Origin: Ceratorhiza oryzae-sativae
Lineage: Eukaryota; Basidiomycota; Agaricomycetes; Cantharellales; Ceratobasidiaceae
Direction of reading: 5' to 3'
DNA: 64,000 bases
NCBI GenBank assembly: GCA_030998015.1
Contig: JARWMV010000239.1
Coordinates: 1,240,001 to 1,304,000, forward strand
Below, one piece after another: positions 12,029 through 23,156 of this stretch (positions within the stretch are counted from its first letter, which is position 1; the number at the start of each line of letters is the position of its first letter). The notes under the pieces were generated by a model that saw only the letters and a program-made list of their open reading frames with translations, was not told the DNA's origin and did no database searches. The translations under genes and the position numbers were made by a program.

Positions 12029-13310
12029 ATGTTTGCGCTTACCAAGTCGTCCATCGCTCCGCGCTTGATGGTAAATTCGAAGGAGCTTTTGCATCTGCTC
12101 GCCCGCTGTCGAAAGAGTTCCAGAACATTTGCTCTCTAAGCCCAAACCAAACGTAAATCTGTTGACTCTGAATCGCCCCAAGGCTTTGAACGCCCTCAGC
12201 ACACCGTTGTTTGAGAACTCAACGAAGCTTTGGAGATCGTTGAAAAAGATGACGAAATTGGCGCACTCGTAGTGACCGGAAGTGAAAAGGCATTTGCAGG
12301 TGAACAAAATAAAATGACATAAGAAATCAGATCTGATATTTTCGTCGTAGCTGGTGCCGACATTAAAGAAATGAAGGACAAGCAGTGTATGTCAATGATT
12401 ATATGATCTATCATGTTCGCTAATGTCTCTCCCATAGTTGCGGACGTATACAAGAACAACTTTCTCGGCAATTGGACTAATATCACTACTTTCCGAAAAC
12501 CTGTGATTGCTGCCGTGAGCGGATTTGCTGTAGGTATATTTGTTATTTCTTTCTAGTACACCTAGGCTGAGTTGGCCGAAGCTTGGGGGTGGATGTGAAC
12601 TAGCGATGATGTGCGATATCATCCTTGCATCTCCGACTGCGCGGTTCGGACAACCTGAAATTAAGCTGGGCGTTATTCCGGGGCGGGGGGTACTCAGCGA
12701 CTTACTCATGCTATCGGCAAGTCGCGTGCTATGGAGCTCGTACTTACTGGACGCATGATCAACGCGGAAGAAGCAGAGAAATGGGGGCTGGTATCAAGGG
12801 TCGTGAAAGGCGATGTTGTACAAGAGGCCGTTGAAATGGCCAGTACTATTGCTGGAATGGGTAAATTAGCTGTTCAGGCCGGGAAGGAAAGTGTGAATGC
12901 GGGTGAGTTGATGTATTACGCCAAATGTTATAGTTACTCATATTGGCCAGCCTACGAACTATCGCTAAAAGATGGACTTCACTTTGAACGGAGGCTCTTC
13001 CAGAGCCTTTTTGCTACTCATGATCAAAAAGAGGGTACGTTGGATCCTATTTTGGCCGCTATGAGTGCGGTTCTCGGTTTCTGGAGCCTTCAATGATTTT
13101 CGGATTTTTTGATTGTTGGTTCCGTTTTCATGGGGAGTTGCGAATATGAAGAGTTGGCTGGGTTTTTTATGGGCCTAGAGAAGTTCCACCACGAGTCTCG
13201 CTCCAAGCGATTCGGAAATTGTCTAGAATTCTTTTCTGACTTGATTGATTCTTCAAACAGGGATGTCTGCTTTTGCCGAAAAGCGTGAGCCGAAATGGAC
13301 CCACTCGTGA
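12029..13310 (+). CDS. Enoyl-CoA hydratase/isomerase (crotonase family), probably mitochondrial
   Basis: Predicted enoyl-CoA hydratase of beta-oxidation, adding water to trans-2-enoyl-CoA. The N-terminus [13 protein letters not shown] is basic and hydrophobic, suiting a mitochondrial presequence. Family blocks in order are [33 protein letters not shown] (first CoA/oxyanion loop), [20 protein letters not shown] (second oxyanion loop), [13 protein letters not shown] followed by [17 protein letters not shown], and a C-terminus ending KREPKWTHS (TGA 13308). Two single-base losses break the frame: near 12214 ([16 protein letters not shown]) and in the G run at 12680-12683 ([10 protein letters not shown]). 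The splice structure between the first exon and SKPKPNV (about 12075-12140) is not resolved. The last intron (about 13035-13260) is unusually long for this window. Confidence 0.88.
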
Positions 13311-13613
13311 GATGCGTTTGCAGTGAAATATCTCGTGATATAGGGCTGTTACAAAACTTGTATGAATCTGATGAATTTATGCTAGGGCTTGAGACAAAGC
13401 CCCCTATAGGATAACGTTTTGCGTCACGATCACGTGCAAAGCCAAAGCGCGTTTTGCTACACGAATTTGAAATCACCACAACATCCTCCTTCGACCACCC
13501 TACCCTACCCCGCCACTTTCTCCAGTCTCCGTCGGTGGATCTCCAGGAGCGCAACGACGTTATTCTGCCCGCACAATACAATACAAACAACAGCAACATA
13601 TATTGATTAGATT
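13311..13613. promoter_or_regulatory. Promoter region of the CDC6 gene
   Basis: A 303-bp spacer between tandem genes. The last 150 bp are pyrimidine-rich (cctccttcgaccaccctaccc), as is common just upstream of basidiomycete start sites. No MluI-box (ACGCGT) was seen. Confidence 0.35.
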
Positions 13614-15747
13614 ATGTCAACTAACCTGGGCAAGCGGCAACGGTCGCACGTTGCATCTTCACCAATGGTGCCAAGCAAGGAGGTACCCAGAACCCCTTCT
13701 TCAGCGTTGTCTCCTGCTCGTAAGCGCCCGCGAACTGTCGTGCGCGTTGGCGTTGGAAAGGAAAACGATCCTCGCCCAACCTCAGAGCGTAAATCTAGGA
13801 TACAAGCTAGGGCTGCTGTACGGGAGGAGGCAGATACTGCCGATATCCCAGAGGACCTGGAAATACAAGATGGCGAAGCATTCGTGGGAGAATTGGGTGC
13901 GTCGAATTACCATCGGAGTAATTAACAGTTATTGACGGCCAGGAATATGTGGCGGCACATCCAGCCCGATTAGCCTCGCCTGCTCGAACACCTCCTAGAC
14001 CAGCTCCTAAATCCTCAATTAAGAAGACCATTCCGGCCGGCCCTACCCCTGCACCACTGCCTTCCCTCGTATCACGACTACAGCTCACGCCCCCTGCGGT
14101 ACCCCCTTCCACGACTCTTAGCCTTCACGCCCGCGCTCGTGCGTTGCTTCGCCCTGGTCCAGGGGAGGTTATTGGAAGAGAGAAGGAGCGGGCGGTTTTG
14201 ACGGGTTTCTTGTCTGCTTTCATCACTGGGATCCCGAATGAATTTGGCCAGTTCTCAGCAGCTTACCTTTCAGGCGCACCCGGAACTGGCAAGACTGCGC
14301 TCGTCAGCGAGATCCTCAAGAGCACGGCAGGTGATACATTGCGCGGAATATATGTCAATTGTACCGGCCTGAAGGAGGAGAGTGCTGTGTGGGGACGAGT
14401 GCTTGAAGAAGGCGGGTTTGGACCTTCGAAGGGAAAAACTGGTAGTTCAGAAAAGCAACGATTCGAAACTATTTTGAAAACAACTAACACCAAGTAGTGA
14501 GTATCTCCGTTCTCACCCCAAGGTTCATTCTAACCCTGAATAGCGTTGTCGTGCTCGATGAACTCGATTTCGTTCTTCAGTCCCCGTCTTCACTCTCTTC
14601 TATTCTCGCCGTGGCAGAATCGGCACCGTCTGCCCTTCGTATCATCGGCATCTCAAATACCCTTACCCTTGGTGCCTCGAGCTTCCAACAGACAAAGTTT
14701 CAGCCAACTAGTTTTCTCACACTTGATATGCCGGCCTACACGGCTGAAGACATTGTCAAGATTGTTCAAGGCCGGCTAGCCACTCTATCAACGTTGAGCA
14801 AAGTCAATCCTTTGGCTCCTACACCTGTTTCAACAGGCGCACCCCTCGTTATTGCACCCACCGCTCTCACATTTCTTGCCAAGAAGATCGCCGTGCAGAC
14901 TGGTGACCTACGTGCGGCGCTGGACGCTGTTCGGCGAACCATTGAGCTGGCCGAACGGGAAGTTAACCCCTTTGCTCCGACGACACCCTCTAAAACAGCT
15001 GGACCAGCGAATGCCCCCAACAATGGCGTTGCCACTATGAAACACGTTCTAGACGCACTGCGAGGGCGTGATGGACTTGCGGGTGGGCAAGCGGTCGGCA
15101 ACGCGCGTGGGCTAGGCATGCAAGCTCGCCTCGCGCTTGTGTCTATTCTTGTGGCTCGACGTAGGGCTGCTGCGGGTCTTGTTCTCCTTCCGGTCAAGTC
15201 CGTGAACAGCTTACTGCGTACTCCAAGTAAGGCCCCTCGTACACCGAGCAAGACAGGACGGGCTGCTGTGCAAGGGTCGCCGACTAAGCGTGGGCGTGTG
15301 GGTGATTCCGATTTGTACGAAGCGTCTGCGCTTCATGCAGCCTACTGTGCAATCCTCACCTCGGATGGCGCCTTCCCGCCTGTCTCGAGAAGCGAGTTTC
15401 AGGATCTGCTTGGTGTTTTAGAGACTGGTGGCCTTATCACTGTTGTTGGAGCTACCGCAGGGACAACCCCAAGTCGTGGTACCCCTAGTAGGAGGAAAGG
15501 CGCTGCTGCGGCTGGAGAGCCACTCGTGGGTCTAGCCGAGGGCGTACGCGAGGAAGATGTTCTACGAGGCCTCGGGAATGCCGGTGCAGGGGGCACTGCA
15601 GGAGTTAAAGAAGAAGAGGCTATGGCGCTTTGGGAGCGCGAACTCAAACGCTGTCAACGTGATGTAGAACGTGTGAAGCGTGCGGCAGAGCGGGAGCGGG
15701 AGGCTGTTGCTGCCGATGGATTTGCCGATGCTTGTGCCAACGACTAG
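13614..15747 (+). CDS. CDC6: Cdc6/Cdc18 replication licensing AAA+ ATPase
   Basis: Loads the MCM helicase at origins with ORC, in the nucleus during G1. The start MSTNLGKRQRSHVASS leads into a disordered N-terminus with many Ser-Pro/Thr-Pro sites (SSPM, RTPSS, LSPARKRP, LASPART), which are candidate CDK targets. The AAA+ core has an N-terminal ORC/Cdc6 box (RPGPGEVIGREKE), Walker A GAPGTGKTA and Walker B VVVLDELD, the sensor-1 region IIGISNTLTLG, and a C-terminal winged-helix region (LHAAYCAILTSDGAFPPVSR). Introns are about 13897-13928 (only 32 nt, uncertain) and 14497-14543. The linker before the winged helix contains repeated TPSK motifs (LRTPSKAPRTPSKTGR). The gene ends with TAG at 15745. 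Orc1 is excluded because there is no BAH domain and the length is Cdc6-like. Confidence 0.9.
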
Positions 15748-17698
15748 ACCGATCTTGGATATCTTTTGCTTTGCGATATCTTGCTTTGTACTGCACATGA
15801 TTTTTTTTATTCTTTAGATATGTAGTTTGAACAGCACTCAACACTAGGAGTCTGTATTTGATCTTTCATGCTATTGTTGCCCACAAAACCAGTCAAATAG
15901 AACGGGGCTTTGAACAACAATACCCACGTCACCTCGCGCATACACATCCTATTTGAAACTCATATTCTTGCCTGCAAACTGAGGGGATATGCACGACAAA
16001 GGAATAAGAGTCCCCACAATATATGATTCAAAATGGTAGGCCACTTGGCTGCTGTGCGAGTGATTTTATAGCTATAGACCGTTTTACTTTGACAAACGCA
16101 TAAAGTAATTCCCGCCGTCATAGTTGTGGAGTTTTGGGTGGATCGTACGGAAGGACAGAGAAAGTGGCTCAACTTGTTTTTGATGCCTGTTGAACAAGCC
16201 TATGCACTCCTCGACAAAATCCCGAAAATCTAGTTAGTAGAAATTAGCTCCATAGTCTGTGTAAGCTGTTGAGTGCTCACTAGATGTAAAGTAGAGCAGG
16301 CTACCAGCGCTACCAGAATCTAGTGGGTGCTCCAGAGTATAGTTAGACCCTGGGGTCTTTCTGCGGACTAACTAGATTCTGGTGCTTTTGCAGAGTCAAC
16401 ACCCAGATCACGGCTTGAATAGAACCTTGTCGGTTGTTTCAGAGTCATCTCAAAATTCAGGAGTGCTCCGTTAAGCCTTCGCTTGATAATTGAACTACAC
16501 CGTATGACCGACGCCGCGCCGGCGTCGTTGACTGGGCGATACAACTTAGGCACGGCACTCGGAATCGTAGTTAGCAAATCGTGTGCTGGCTCACGAACTC
16601 CCGACTCGCGCTCTTAACATAATCCTGAGAACAAAATGAATGCGCCGTGTTATACAGTCTCGATCCCTTTCTCCCTCCTACAGGCTGGAAGGTACCCCAC
16701 AGCACTTTGAGTCTAACATAGTGCGCGACCCCGACGCCACTTTGAACAATGTTTTCAAACGGAAAAGTGTGTCTCGGCACATTGTTTAACATTCGCCCAA
16801 GTTCTTTTGTACTCATAAACAGATATACGATAAATCGCAACAAGTCAGGAGACCGGCATTATTGGCGTAGGGCTCAATTCGACCCCTTACTTTCGAACGG
16901 GGGACGATTCCGCGAAAACAGGATAGCGAACAAACCGTGCATTGAGGTGAAATAACGTAGCTGTTTTTATAATTACATTTCGAGCATAAGGTATTGCGCT
17001 CTTTGCTTGTGTGTCTGATAACGCCTTGAGGAAAGGCTTGCGTTTCCAGCTCGACCGGGGCACTGGGTACGTCCATCAAGACTCCAAATAGCCATTGAAC
17101 AAAAACCGAAGTCATCGCGATAAGCATAGTGAGTTGTCGGGTGATATTTTCTTGCACCGTGCTCTCTGCAATTGGGACCTACAGACGACAATCAAAACAT
17201 GTCTACGGCGCAATACGAATCACCACGATTGCTCTCCCCACTCGCCAATCGAGAAACAAATATGATTGGAGCATAATTGGGATTTTACAATGTAGCCGCA
17301 ATTGCTCTGCGAGCGTGGTAGCGAATTCGTGTACAAGATGCCCCCAGAATCCCGGCAGATCCTGGAGAGCATTATCTTGACAGCACTAGCAACTGTACCT
17401 GGATAATCTTGTCATAAGCTAGGTCCACATATTGATAGGAGCACTCGGAAGCACATTTTCATTGTTTGAATGCCTATGGGTATATGCGCAGCAGCTTGTT
17501 CAAAGTTCAGAGTCGTAACCAGTGACTACTAGCATTTCAACTGGGCCAAGGTTCTAATTAAAGTTGAAATATGAATATATGCGTCCGAAATTAATCTAGG
17601 GCATGCAGTGGCTATCCAATAATTGAATCGAGAGGCCAGGTGATGCCAGGCTTTCAATTGAAAGTGAATATAGTTAACTTTAGAGAGTATTGAATAAC
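15748..17698. other. Gene-poor 1.95-kb region
   Basis: No recognisable coding sequence. Open frames here are short, overlap on both strands and lack family motifs. The stretch is AT-rich and contains an inverted repeat at 16312-16383 (listed separately). It may be a degenerate mobile-element remnant, but no transposase or reverse-transcriptase motif is visible. Confidence 0.45.
16312..16383. repeat. Inverted repeat, 13-bp perfect arms
   Basis: The left arm ACCAGAATCTAGT (16312-16324) is the exact reverse complement of the right arm ACTAGATTCTGGT (16371-16383), separated by 46 nt. It could form a hairpin or be the remnant of a small MITE-like element. No target-site duplication was identified. 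Confidence 0.6.
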
Positions 17699-17790
17699 TC
17701 CCGCTTAGCTCAGTGGTAGAGCGCGTCACTAGTAGATTACGTAACAATTGCGTAATGACGAGGTCAGTCGTTCAAGTCGGCTAGCGGGAA
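17699..17790 (+). tRNA. tRNA-Thr (anticodon AGT) with 20-nt intron
   Basis: The acceptor stem TCCCGCT (17699-17705) pairs fully with AGCGGGA (17783-17789). The D arm is GCTC-AGTGGTA-GAGC. The anticodon stem CGTCA (17724-17728) pairs with TGACG (17756-17760). The anticodon AGT is at 17731-17733. A 20-nt intron (17735-17754) sits one base 3' of the anticodon, the canonical eukaryotic position. The T arm is AGTCG-TTCAAGT-CGGCT. All eukaryotic A- and B-box elements are present (GGTTCAAGT appears here as CGTTCAAGT). Confidence 0.93.
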
Positions 17791-17794
17791 CTTG

Positions 17795-17799
17795 TTTTT
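17795..17799 (+). terminator. RNA polymerase III terminator of tRNA-Thr
   Basis: A run of five T residues starts five bases after the tRNA 3' end, the usual Pol III stop signal. Confidence 0.7.
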
Positions 17800-18549
17800 G
17801 CCCTTGGAAACCTTTTAGAATCGTTCTCTACGCTTCAGAAACGACGGTAGAGCTGATACAAGTCTGGAACACGCAAGAATCCAGCTTGACCCGAATAAAT
17901 ACCCCAGAAATTGTTGAGTAAGTACTAGAGCCAGTTCTAAAGGCACTTACGTTTTATTATTATTATTAGAATGAGGGTGATATTACTGGTGACACTCCAG
18001 TGGCACTTAGGTGGTTACGAGAAGCCACGCTCCGCCATACCCCGGCGCTCCCATCTCCCATGGTGGGTTCCCTCGACATTCAAGAATGCGCCTCTAATGA
18101 GCCTTCACACTGATTTAGCGTAATTACTCAAAAAATTTCAACTGTGCGAGCCCGCCATTGGCTCAGTTGAGCACATGTTTTGCACCTATCCTCCGATAAT
18201 GGAATACAGAACAGGAAAGGGGACACAGGGGGTCTTAATTCTAGTTAACGGTCGTGGAATCTGCGAGTATGTTGTATATCGTCGCTCTATGCGGCAGGAA
18301 AAGCAAGAACCGGGACCGAGCCCATGGAAGAACGGCTCTTTGTCCTAGCCCATACACAAATAAAAGAAAAATAAATAAGATAATAGCAACTATATGCTAG
18401 TATGCGTGGTTATCTCGAGCAGCAAGAGGAACCTTCCACCAGATTCCAGTCCTGTCGCTTTGTCATTGTGTGGTCAATTTGCAATTTACCCCGGTTGAGC
18501 GCTTCCATAACGGTTCATCACTCTTGTTCCTCCCACATCAGCTGCGACC
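17800..18549. other. Intergenic region with ATT microsatellite
   Basis: Spacer between tRNA-Thr and the Bax-inhibitor gene. It includes a short (ATT)n/(TTA)n run near 17954-17969 and an A-rich stretch (18355-18380). No coding sequence was seen. The last 150 bp are pyrimidine-rich, as expected of a promoter. Confidence 0.4.
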
Positions 18550-19721
18550 ATGTCCAACTACCCACAGCGCCCCCGACCTACCAACCTGCGCCATCGAGCC
18601 CTCAAAAGTACACCCAGTATGGTGCCGCCAACTCGTCCGACCCTCTCTTGGGCGAGACTCGCGGCCAGACATCAGGTGGCGTGCATGGCTTTGGTGACGA
18701 CAGTGATCTACCAGACGATTTCAAGTGAGCATTCTATCCAAGGGTATGTCTGGTGGCTCATGTATATGTAGATACGGTGTGACCGTCTCCGAGTCCGCGC
18801 CCGAGATCCAACAGGCATTTGTCCGCAAGGCAGGTGATTTGACTCCGGACGTAACCGTTGCTTACCGAGCTGCAGGTTTATTCAATTCTCTTTGCTCAAA
18901 TCGTACGTGTTATTGGGGTGTCAAACTGTCGGAGATTTTACATAATTCTTTCAGCTTGGTACCTTTATTGTTGGTTGGCTCGCATCGAGCGAGCGCTCGG
19001 TTGTATGGGTCCAGACACAGTGAGTGGCATAAATTTGCTCTTTTGTTGCTCTAACAATCTGTTAGTCCATGGGCCGTTTTCATTCCGCTCTTTGGCTCAC
19101 TCATTAACCTTGGACTCTTGTACTGGAAGCGCCATTCGCATCCAACCAACTACTTGCTCTTGACAAGCTTTACTCTGCTGGAGTCTTGGAGCCTTGGGCT
19201 GATTGTGTCATACTATGACAACGTCATCGTTCTTCAAGCCCTGTAGGTCCGAGATGCTTGGGCGTTTACAACCTACTCACTCTTTCCTAGGCTGATTACG
19301 GTTGGCGTATTCCTCGGCCTGACGCTCTTTACTCTCCAGAGCAAGTATGACTTTTCGGGAATGGGTCCTTATTTGTTTGGTGGCCTACTCGTGCTCAGTA
19401 GGTGGCTCCACCCAAATGTATATTGATTCTGACACTTGGATAGTGATGACCGGAATCGTTGGCATCTTTATCCCGTTCGGCAAGACCATGGACATCATCT
19501 ATGCCTGCGGTGGCTGCCTTATCTTCAGCGGATATATCATCTTCGATGTGAGTCCACCCGGCATGTGTCAAGTGGCGTGCCTAACATTCATATAGACCTA
19601 CATCATTACCAAGAAGCTCAGTCCGGACGAGTTTATCATGGGGGCTGTCTCCTTGTACCTGGACTTTATTAACCTCTTCATCAGCATTTTGCGTCTCCTC
19701 AACGATCTCGAAGACCGGTAA
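18550..19721 (+). CDS. BXI1: Bax inhibitor-1 / Lifeguard (TMBIM) family membrane protein
   Basis: A seven-helix ER or vacuolar membrane protein of the BI-1 family, linked to calcium leak and stress-death control. The start MSNYPQ is followed by a short cytosolic tail with YQPAPSSPQKYTQYG and DDSDLPDDFKYG, typical of fungal Lifeguard proteins. Transmembrane segments include YSILFAQILGTFIVGWL, PWAVFIPLFGSLINLGLLYW, YLLLTSFTLLESWSLGLIVS, LITVGVFLGLTLFTLQ, MTGIVGIFIPFG and DIIYACGGCLIFSGYIIFDT. The C-terminus reads YLDFINLFISILRLLNDLED, with the family's terminal acidic residues. At least six introns are present; the one after AFVRK starts with GC (GCAGGT). Near 18567 one base is missing (MSNYPQ | APPTYQPAPS), so naive translation from the ATG goes out of frame. 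Confidence 0.9.
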
Positions 19722-20391
19722 TCAACTTGGACACGCTGACGAGGCAATGTGACTCGCTTGCTATCATGTTGTACTGTTTATGATCAATGCAAGGTTTCAT
19801 TTCATAATTAAAATGATTCGAATAACTGTCAAGCTCGATACAATGCAAAACATAAATGACGTGAAGACCTCAATAGTAGAAACCTAACCCGACAACGGGT
19901 TTGTGCTGTGTGCCTTGACATCTAATAAATCCTGGTGCCTCCCAGGCTGTTCGTTCGTGGGTACGACCATACAGCTAGGTGGGCTGTTCAGTACGTTTCA
20001 ACCACGAATGACAACTGGCTCACTCCTTGTCGGCAAGACGTCCGACTTGCTGCGACTCATCCGCTGAAACCCTGGTCTCAGTGGTTACACCTTGGCGCAT
20101 CTCCTCTTCCACATTGCTGTTTGAATATTAGTAAAGGTTTATCTATGCAAGACTTGTGCTCACCTCTGAGCCGAACCGATTTGGCCTTGAGTGTTGGCAG
20201 TCGCATCATGCACCTCTTGAGTAGTATTATTGCCACCATCCTTGACGTCGTGCGTTATCTCATCCTGAATATCGCTTTTATCCGAGTCAATTGAGTGGCG
20301 TCATGGAGGGAAGAAAGACATACTTTACGCCACTTTCAATCTGCTCGGAACTTTGGGACCGTCAGTCCTTGAACTTTTCATTAGATAAGAC
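19722..20391. other. Convergent 3' flanks
   Basis: The region between the stop of the Bax-inhibitor gene and the stop of the minus-strand repeat protein. Only short open frames are present; none is supported as a gene. Confidence 0.4.
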
Positions 20392-21346
20392 CTACTTGGA
20401 GGCTTTGGAAATATTGACCGAGGCTTGAGTAGCTGAGCTGTCGTTCTGCTGAGACTCGGAACCAGTTGACTGGGACTGAGACTGGGACTGCTGGGATTGG
20501 GATTGGGATTGGGACTGGGATTGGGACTGGGATTGGGACTGGGACTGCTGGGACTGGGACGAAGGTTGCGGCTGGGACTCTGGCTGGGGTTGTGGTTGGG
20601 GCTGGGGCTGGGACTGAGTTTGAGGTTGCGACTCTGGCTGGGGCTGGGATTGTGACTCTGGCTGCGGTTGCGGTTGCGGGTGAGTCTCTGACGAGTGTTG
20701 GGAACTTGGCTGTGGCTCGGATTCAGGTTGGGATTGGGGCTCCGGCTGGGACTGGGACTGAGGCTCCGGCTGGGGTTGTGGTTCCGGCGGGTGCTGGGAT
20801 TCGGGCTGGGGCTGGGGATTTGGGCCGCTCGCCGGGGGTTGAGACTCGTTTTGAGACGGCTGGTGGTCTTGTGGAGTCCCGTCCTGAGGTTGGGTTTGTT
20901 TGGGTGGCTCCTGGTGTGGCGGCTGTTCGCCGGGCTCACCGCCGTGATTGTTGAGGTCTACGCTTGCATGAGTAGGGGGAAAGCTGTCAACGGCATTGTT
21001 GGCACTAGGCGAGGCCGCGCCCACGTTCAGGGCGGCACTGCGCTATTGACTTAGCAGACGTCGAGTAGTGGAAGATCCAGAGACTTACGATGCGGTGTTG
21101 CTTCCACTATTGCTGGGAGATCCTCCAACAGATGCAGCCGCATCTTCAACAGAGGCCTTCAGACTAGGGGTGAATGAAATAGACCCGATGTATATGCGTA
21201 CTCACAAGGTGGGCTGCGGACCCAAGATCACAAGCGCACCCGCGAGGATAAGCCAATGTAGACCGCCCTACTGCGCCAATTGGAGCAGCAGAGCTGGCAA
21301 TGGCCATAAAGGAAACCAGCGTAGCCAAGGACGTAGAAGCACGCAT
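20392..21346 (-). CDS. Predicted secreted Gln/Pro/Ser-repeat protein
   Basis: A predicted extracellular or cell-wall protein of unknown function. The start at 21346 gives a clear signal peptide (MRASTSLATLVSFMAIASSA then AP). Exons join near 21165 (LKASVEDAAASVGG) and near 21040 (ASAALNVGAASPSANNAV). The mature protein then has a long low-complexity domain: PQ-rich first (PNPQPQPESQHPPEPQPQPE), then almost pure SQ dipeptides (SQSQSQSQ), ending SATQASVNISKASK. No cysteines are seen in the repeat and no catalytic domain. It lies head-to-head with another predicted secreted gene starting at 21618. The repeat DNA is a hexanucleotide satellite, so length polymorphism is likely. It could be a wall mannoprotein-like or an effector-like protein; neither is shown. 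Confidence 0.7.
20466..20575. repeat. Hexanucleotide tandem repeat (TGGGAY)n within CDS
   Basis: On the plus strand the unit tgggat/tgggac is repeated many times in a row, encoding Ser-Gln dipeptides on the minus strand. A looser version (ggctgg, ggttgg) continues to about 20830 and encodes Gln-Pro. All units keep frame. Confidence 0.85.
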
Positions 21347-21617
21347 CGCGAAACTAGAGGAGAATGTTAAAGTGAACGACGAGGGTGTATGTGTGCTTTT
21401 GGGGTATGGAGGGAAGGGAGTGGCCAGCGAAAGAAACCAAGGGAGGAAGTGGGGTTTATATTGCCCTTTAGAGAGGCCCGTGCGCCTGAAAGGGGCTTGG
21501 CGCTTAGCCTCGTAATAGGGGCCAAAGGCCCAAGAGGATATCGGTAACCGGCTCCCCTGAACAGAGCCTCATTTCGAGTAGCTTTGATCCTGGCACCGAC
21601 ATTCAAAAATAATTACT

Positions 21618-22454
21618 ATGCGCAGCACAGGTGTAATTGGATTAGTCGCAGTCGCTGGGCTGCTTTCACAGAGTGCCATTGCTCTTCCAATACCTTCGGT
21701 GGGTCTTTGTCTCACGTCAAAGCGCAATGCCAACTATTTTCAGAGGCCCGCGTATACGTACCCCATATACAGGTTTGAGACTTTTGTCCCATCTGCCCCA
21801 ACGAGGGCGACCAACCCGACGAGCGATCGAGGGCGACTGGAGCTGATCTCCGCTGTATTCTCTCAGGCGGTGGACGTTGGCTTTATCACGACAGTCTTGC
21901 GGCCCCAGGAGCACCTCGTCCCGTTTTTGCGGTATTACAACCCCATAAAGCGGGTCACCTTTTCTCATAACATTTTGGTGAGTTGCCTACCAAACTAGTC
22001 GGTTGGAAAGATGTTCATAGAGCCTTTGCCAAGCCGGGTCATCTCAAACGTACCTTTCCGGGGATCCGACCCACGCTTCCCAACGAACATGGTGCTAATT
22101 CCTCGCCCAATGGCGGCATTCTGCCCCGAGAAGAGTCGGATCGTCCAAAAGCATTTCGCCAACACGATTGGAGGTCAAACAATGACGTATGTGTAACTCT
22201 ATCATCGACAACGCGGTCTAAATTTGCCGCATTTAGGAACCGAACACTGTCCGTAGCCGCCTCGTAAGTCGGTTGGTCTAGAGTCTTTTTATATAATCTT
22301 GGATCGTCTTTGTAGGTGGCACGCCACACCTTCGCAACGGCTCGAGGCAACCAGAAGACCAACGAGGCCAGGTCATCCACCCATTCGCCGTCTGGGGAAC
22401 GTTCGAGGGCGGGTGGGCGGCCACTGCGTCAACCACCTGCCTACAACCCCCAGT
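21618..22454 (+). CDS. Predicted secreted protein of unknown function
   Basis: The ATG at 21618 opens a strong signal peptide (MRSTGVIGLVAVAGLLSQSA, cleavage near ALPIPS). An intron of about 46 nt (from about 21702, ending ttttcag) follows, then PAYTYPIYRFETFVPSAP. The 3' part can be read through three consecutive phase-0 introns as EPNTVRSRL and VARHTFATARGNQKTNE, finishing PLRQPPAYNPQ with TAG at 22452. The link in the middle (about 21975-22030) is unresolved and may contain a one-base slip. No cysteine pattern or known domain is seen. It is divergent from the SQ-repeat secreted protein, sharing about 270 bp of upstream DNA. Confidence 0.4.
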
Positions 22455-23156
22455 AGCTCACCCCACTCTACGTCATTGACCCTTTTGAGCCCGACCATTC
22501 GATTCGGTTATTTGTATTTGTGGTGTATGATTGTCTCGCTCATGGTTGAAGCAGCATGCCTTCCCGATAAGTTATGCAGATCATTGACGATCTGCGAAAC
22601 TTGACCAAGCTCAACGTGGCTCTGCTCAAATACCAAAGAGTATTCGATTTGTAGCATTAGTGACATTATATAGCAGTATTTTTCTATTCTTATGTGATTT
22701 TTATGTTCGGCGAGTGGTATGGGGCGAATCGGAGATCGCGCACGCCCATTCACTTTGAGGGTTGTTGTCGGATAGATCAACGTTCTGGACTTCTCGAAAT
22801 GAGCTCACGTCAATCATAGGATTTTTCAGTCTCCGAACATGAGCAAGAATGGCTGGGTGATAGCCCCAATGAATGTTTTGGATATATTGTGTATTTGTCT
22901 ATGTGCGCTCGCTTGGCGCACCCCGCGCTCGTCGTTACACGCGGCAGAGCGACGCGGAGCCACATGATCCGCCAGCTGGAGAAGATGTTCCTAGAGTGGA
23001 TGTTGATGTACGTATTCAGTCAGATTGTATGCGCCGGTCTCAAAGGGCGGTCGATCCATGTTCAAAGGAATTTGCTGCTGTTTGCCGGGGGTCTGTTGAT
23101 AAACCAGGGGGCGAGAGCTGCGGCATGCCAGCGCGCACTCCCCCCCTGCGAGCAAT
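22455..23156. other. Intergenic 700-bp region
   Basis: The upstream flank of the multi-pass membrane protein gene. Two overlapping open frames (22873-23299) exist, but they lack family similarity and run into the real start at 23157, so they are treated as chance. Confidence 0.35.

Noticed and set aside
15748..17698. Retrotransposon or DNA transposon
   Set aside because: Only a short inverted repeat was found; no long terminal repeats, DDE, reverse transcriptase or integrase motifs.
20325..20954. Open frames in two other registers across the SQ repeat (Gly/Thr-rich on plus, Arg/Asn-rich on minus)
   Set aside because: These are shadow frames of a hexanucleotide satellite. Only the frame joined to the signal peptide exon is consistent.
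22039..22380. Minus-strand 113-codon frame opposite the secreted-protein gene
   Set aside because: No signature, and it overlaps the plus-strand exons that end at splice sites.
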